DNA from: Methanobrevibacter sp.
GTDB lineage: Archaea; Methanobacteriota; Methanobacteria; Methanobacteriales; Methanobacteriaceae
NCBI GenBank assembly: GCA_030539985.1
Contig: JAUNXD010000080.1
Span: 244 to 7,423, forward strand
Direction of reading: 5' to 3'
Length of the DNA stretch: 7,180 nt
The notes beneath the pieces are model-generated. The model was not told the DNA's origin, made no database searches, and was given only the letters and a program-made list of their open reading frames with translations. How positions within the stretch are numbered: the stretch's first letter is position 1; each line of letters opens with the position of its first letter. The translations under genes and the position numbers were made by a program. Below, one piece after another: positions 5,121-7,180 of the stretch.

Positions 5121-6401
5121 TTAATTTCTGCATTTTAGGACATTAATTAAATAAATGAAAATGACTATTGAGAAATATAATAAAACCTGAATGTCCAGAA
5201 TTCCGGTTTCTATACCCAGAATTGCATATGTCAAAATCAATGAGTAAATTCCAATATAAAAATAATTTTTGGTAATCTGCATTATTTTAAATCCGATTCC
5301 TAGTGCGGAACCTAAAATCAGCATTCCGATAAACACTCCGATTTTTCCGAAATCGACAACCATCTGGCCGATTAGGGTTGGAGTTACAGTTACTTCGGTT
5401 CTCCATGCAATAAGTTTTCCGACCATCATCCTTGGTCCCAAGTCACTTCCGGGTATTGAGCTGGCAAGCATATGTCCATGGGTCAATCCAAAATTGCCTC
5501 CAATGAAATCAAGCAGATTTAAAACATGCAATGTGAAATCCGCTCTTGACTGCAGAGTATACAGGGGGCTGGTTGATGATGTTATTGTCATCTCACCTAA
5601 TGAACGAAAATAACCAATTCCTATTATAGCACCTATACCAATTAGTGCACCAACAACAACTTCCCAAAGAGAAACAATATTTCCATAGAAACCTATGATA
5701 ATTATGATGAGAAATGCTGCAAGTAGTGGTGTCCTATACCCTAGAAACAATAAAAATGCACAGTCAATAGCGAGCAAAAATAGGAATCTGAATCGCACCT
5801 GTGAACGGGTAATGATTTTGTCCTGAAAATCCTTAAGATATGCACTGGCAATCAGACAGGTTCCTGGAATTATCAAAAAGACAGGCATTGTCAGGGCAGG
5901 TTTTAACAGATATCTTATTGAAGGCTTTAAAAGCGGAATTCCTCCAACTGATGCAACACTGAGGAAGAAAAAAACAATTCCCACTAAAGTCAGGCAAAAT
6001 CCTAATGAATAAATGTCTTTTCTTTTAAATTCAAGGATGTTTCCCAAATTACTGTTGAGATAATGTCTTGGCAATATTGCAGATCCAATGAAAAATCCTA
6101 CAAATGCAATAAGCAGTGTGACTGTCAGGCTGTCGGAAGGTCTGTTGATTGAAAGCAAAAGGAACAATGCAAACAGAAAAAGCACAATCATGGGATTAAA
6201 AATATGCTTCCTTAAGACAATATTTCTGTTCAGAAAGCTTAAAAAATTTTCACTTGGGTAAAACTTTTTAAAATAGCTACCGACCCATTGATTTTCAATA
6301 AAACCTAAAATGCTGTAAATTAAAGTAAATAAAAATGATTCATGAATTGCATCACTAATTTTATTGACAATTGAAGTTAAACTAGAATAAATAACGCTCA
6401 T
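5121..6401 (-). CDS. Wzy-like oligosaccharide repeat-unit polymerase (putative)
   Basis: This is a 426-residue integral membrane protein with about ten hydrophobic segments (near 70-85, 92-110, 131-155, 170-188, 203-221, 224-240, 246-265, 352-371, 380-396 and 403-421). One large loop (about 266-350) lies between later helices, the layout of O-antigen/repeat-unit polymerases that join lipid-linked oligosaccharides outside the membrane. Motif-like parts include FLGYRTPLLAAF (219-230), GHMLASSIPGSDLGPR (309-324) in the loop and PTLIGQMVVDFGKIGVFIG (341-359), which resembles the conserved G-x-x-x-x-x-FG-x-x-G end of this family. The first 65 residues form an amphipathic, partly hydrophobic extension. 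The ATG at 6399-6401 lies 11 bp after the upstream gene's stop, with no clear SD, so expression probably depends on that operon. An O-antigen ligase-like role or a flippase-like transporter cannot be excluded. Confidence 0.65.
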   Translation of the reverse strand: MSVIYSSLTSIVNKISDAIHESFLFTLIYSILGFIENQWVGSYFKKFYPSENFLSFLNRNIVLRKHIFNPMIVLFLFALFLLLSINRPSDSLTVTLLIAFVGFFIGSAILPRHYLNSNLGNILEFKRKDIYSLGFCLTLVGIVFFFLSVASVGGIPLLKPSIRYLLKPALTMPVFLIIPGTCLIASAYLKDFQDKIITRSQVRFRFLFLLAIDCAFLLFLGYRTPLLAAFLIIIIIGFYGNIVSLWEVVVGALIGIGAIIGIGYFRSLGEMTITSSTSPLYTLQSRADFTLHVLNLLDFIGGNFGLTHGHMLASSIPGSDLGPRMMVGKLIAWRTEVTVTPTLIGQMVVDFGKIGVFIGMLILGSALGIGFKIMQITKNYFYIGIYSLILTYAILGIETGILDIQVLLYFSIVIFIYLINVLKCRN

Positions 6402-6412
6402 AGTCTACACAA

Positions 6413-7180
6413 CTAAAATTTTCTGACATTTATGATATCAAAGTTTTTGGCAATTTCATTGATTTGGCTGTCGCTGGAATTATAAATTCTAATGGTTATC
6501 TCGTCACTCACTCCATTTATGGTTCCTAAAACCGAATCTGCGTCATTGAGATTCTGTTTTGTGGCCTGTTTGATTATTAACTGTTTATCAATATCTGCAG
6601 TTGTTGTCTTTATGGATGCCCGTTTATCCTTGTTGTTTAACTTGTTTGTGATTTCCTGCATTTCTTTTGTATTGAGGTTATCTAAAGACAGTTCTGTGGT
6701 GAGTTCATAATCTGTGCCGTTTGGGATTTTGCTTGTCAAATCTTTAATGGAGCTGATCTCTTCGGGTTTGACCTTGATTTCACACAAATTTTTATATTTT
6801 TCGCCGTTACTTTCCAGACTGATGTGATCTATATAAATATCGGCATTCGGAACGGTTCTATACAATCCGACCAAGTAAGTTTTGCCCTCTGATTCAATCA
6901 ACAGCTTAACTCCATTTCCGCCATTGTCATCTTCCCAGATGACGGTACCATTCAATGTTGTTCTATTTCCATTTGTTGAATTGAATCCCTCAACTGTTGC
7001 CTTTACGACAAAACCGTCCTTATAATATTTGAGATATGTATCTGGTATTTTATTGACTGTTGATTCATCAAAAGCAGTTTTCTGTAAATCGGATGAATCA
7101 TCAGTAGTAATATGTATGAATGCAAATGCAATTGCACAGATGACTAGGGCTATGATGATATAATCAATCAGAGTAAATTT
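6413..7180 (-). CDS. Membrane-anchored extracytoplasmic protein, DUF4330-like (N-terminus outside window)
   Basis: The minus-strand frame is open from the window edge to the TAG at 6413-6415, giving 255 visible residues. It begins KFTLIDYIIIALVICAIAFA, a short cytoplasmic start and one membrane helix, so probably only a dozen or so residues are missing. The arrangement (Ile-Asp just before the helix, then a beta-rich domain with FVVKATVEGF) resembles DUF4330 proteins; this assignment is from memory of the family and is tentative. The rest should lie outside the membrane. It carries several N-x-S/T sequons (three within FNSTNGNRTTLNGT near 80-93, NGT and NSS later), which suits an archaeal N-glycoprotein. 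The region about 140-195 repeats acidic/basic helical patterns. A TTG at 6955 is internal and not the start. It lies 11 bp upstream of the polymerase gene, so both probably serve surface polysaccharide assembly. Confidence 0.6.
   Translation of the reverse strand, partial: KFTLIDYIIIALVICAIAFAFIHITTDDSSDLQKTAFDESTVNKIPDTYLKYYKDGFVVKATVEGFNSTNGNRTTLNGTVIWEDDNGGNGVKLLIESEGKTYLVGLYRTVPNADIYIDHISLESNGEKYKNLCEIKVKPEEISSIKDLTSKIPNGTDYELTTELSLDNLNTKEMQEITNKLNNKDKRASIKTTTADIDKQLIIKQATKQNLNDADSVLGTINGVSDEITIRIYNSSDSQINEIAKNFDIINVRKF

Noticed and set aside
6953..6955. TTG as the start of the DUF4330-like gene
   Set aside because: The frame continues upstream to the window edge and encodes a plausible membrane anchor (LIDYIIIALVICAIAFAFI).
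1..7180. Mobile elements, CRISPR arrays, toxin-antitoxin or defence genes
   Set aside because: No transposase, integrase, regular spacer-repeat pattern, terminal repeats or known defence domains are present; all coding regions fit transport or surface-polysaccharide roles.

Overview
The window looks like part of a methanogenic archaeon of the order Methanobacteriales, most likely a Methanobrevibacter-type genome. This rests on the AT-rich DNA, TATA boxes about 25 bp ahead of inferred transcript starts, GGTGAT and GGAGG ribosome binding sites matching the archaeal 16S tail, T-tract terminators, and gene content (Feo iron uptake, an ECF-type nickel/cobalt importer, a surface polysaccharide polymerase). 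The genus is an inference from style and content, not from a marker gene.

The left part (1-2138, plus strand) is a ferrous iron uptake block. It holds the C-terminal three quarters of FeoB, cut by the window edge, a terminator-like hairpin, then feoA with its own TATA box and a dyad at the expected transcript start. A 65-residue cysteine-rich zinc-ribbon protein follows. This last gene collides tail to tail with the next block: the stop ends overlap by 11 bp.

The middle (2128-5120, minus strand) is a complete ECF-family transition-metal importer in the order cbiM, a PDGLE-domain N subunit, cbiQ, cbiO. CbiM starts with TTG and carries the metal-binding N-terminus MHIPDGF. The small subunit has the PDGLE motif rather than the classical CbiN signature, so nickel is at least as likely a substrate as cobalt. 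A strong terminator-like hairpin with two T7 tracts separates the M/N pair from the Q/O pair, which suggests differential expression. The 258-bp region upstream of cbiM holds seven copies, exact or near, of a short palindrome AGTAWTACT. Two perfect copies form an 11-bp inverted repeat bracketing the cbiM TATA box. This is the most interesting non-coding signal here and reads as an operator array for a metal-responsive regulator, possibly NikR-like.

The right part (5121-7180, minus strand) is the end of a surface-polysaccharide operon. A membrane-anchored extracytoplasmic protein resembling DUF4330 proteins, cut by the window edge, is followed 11 bp later by a multi-spanning Wzy-like oligosaccharide repeat-unit polymerase. 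I see no mobile elements, CRISPR arrays, tRNA or rRNA genes, and no clearly new multi-gene system.
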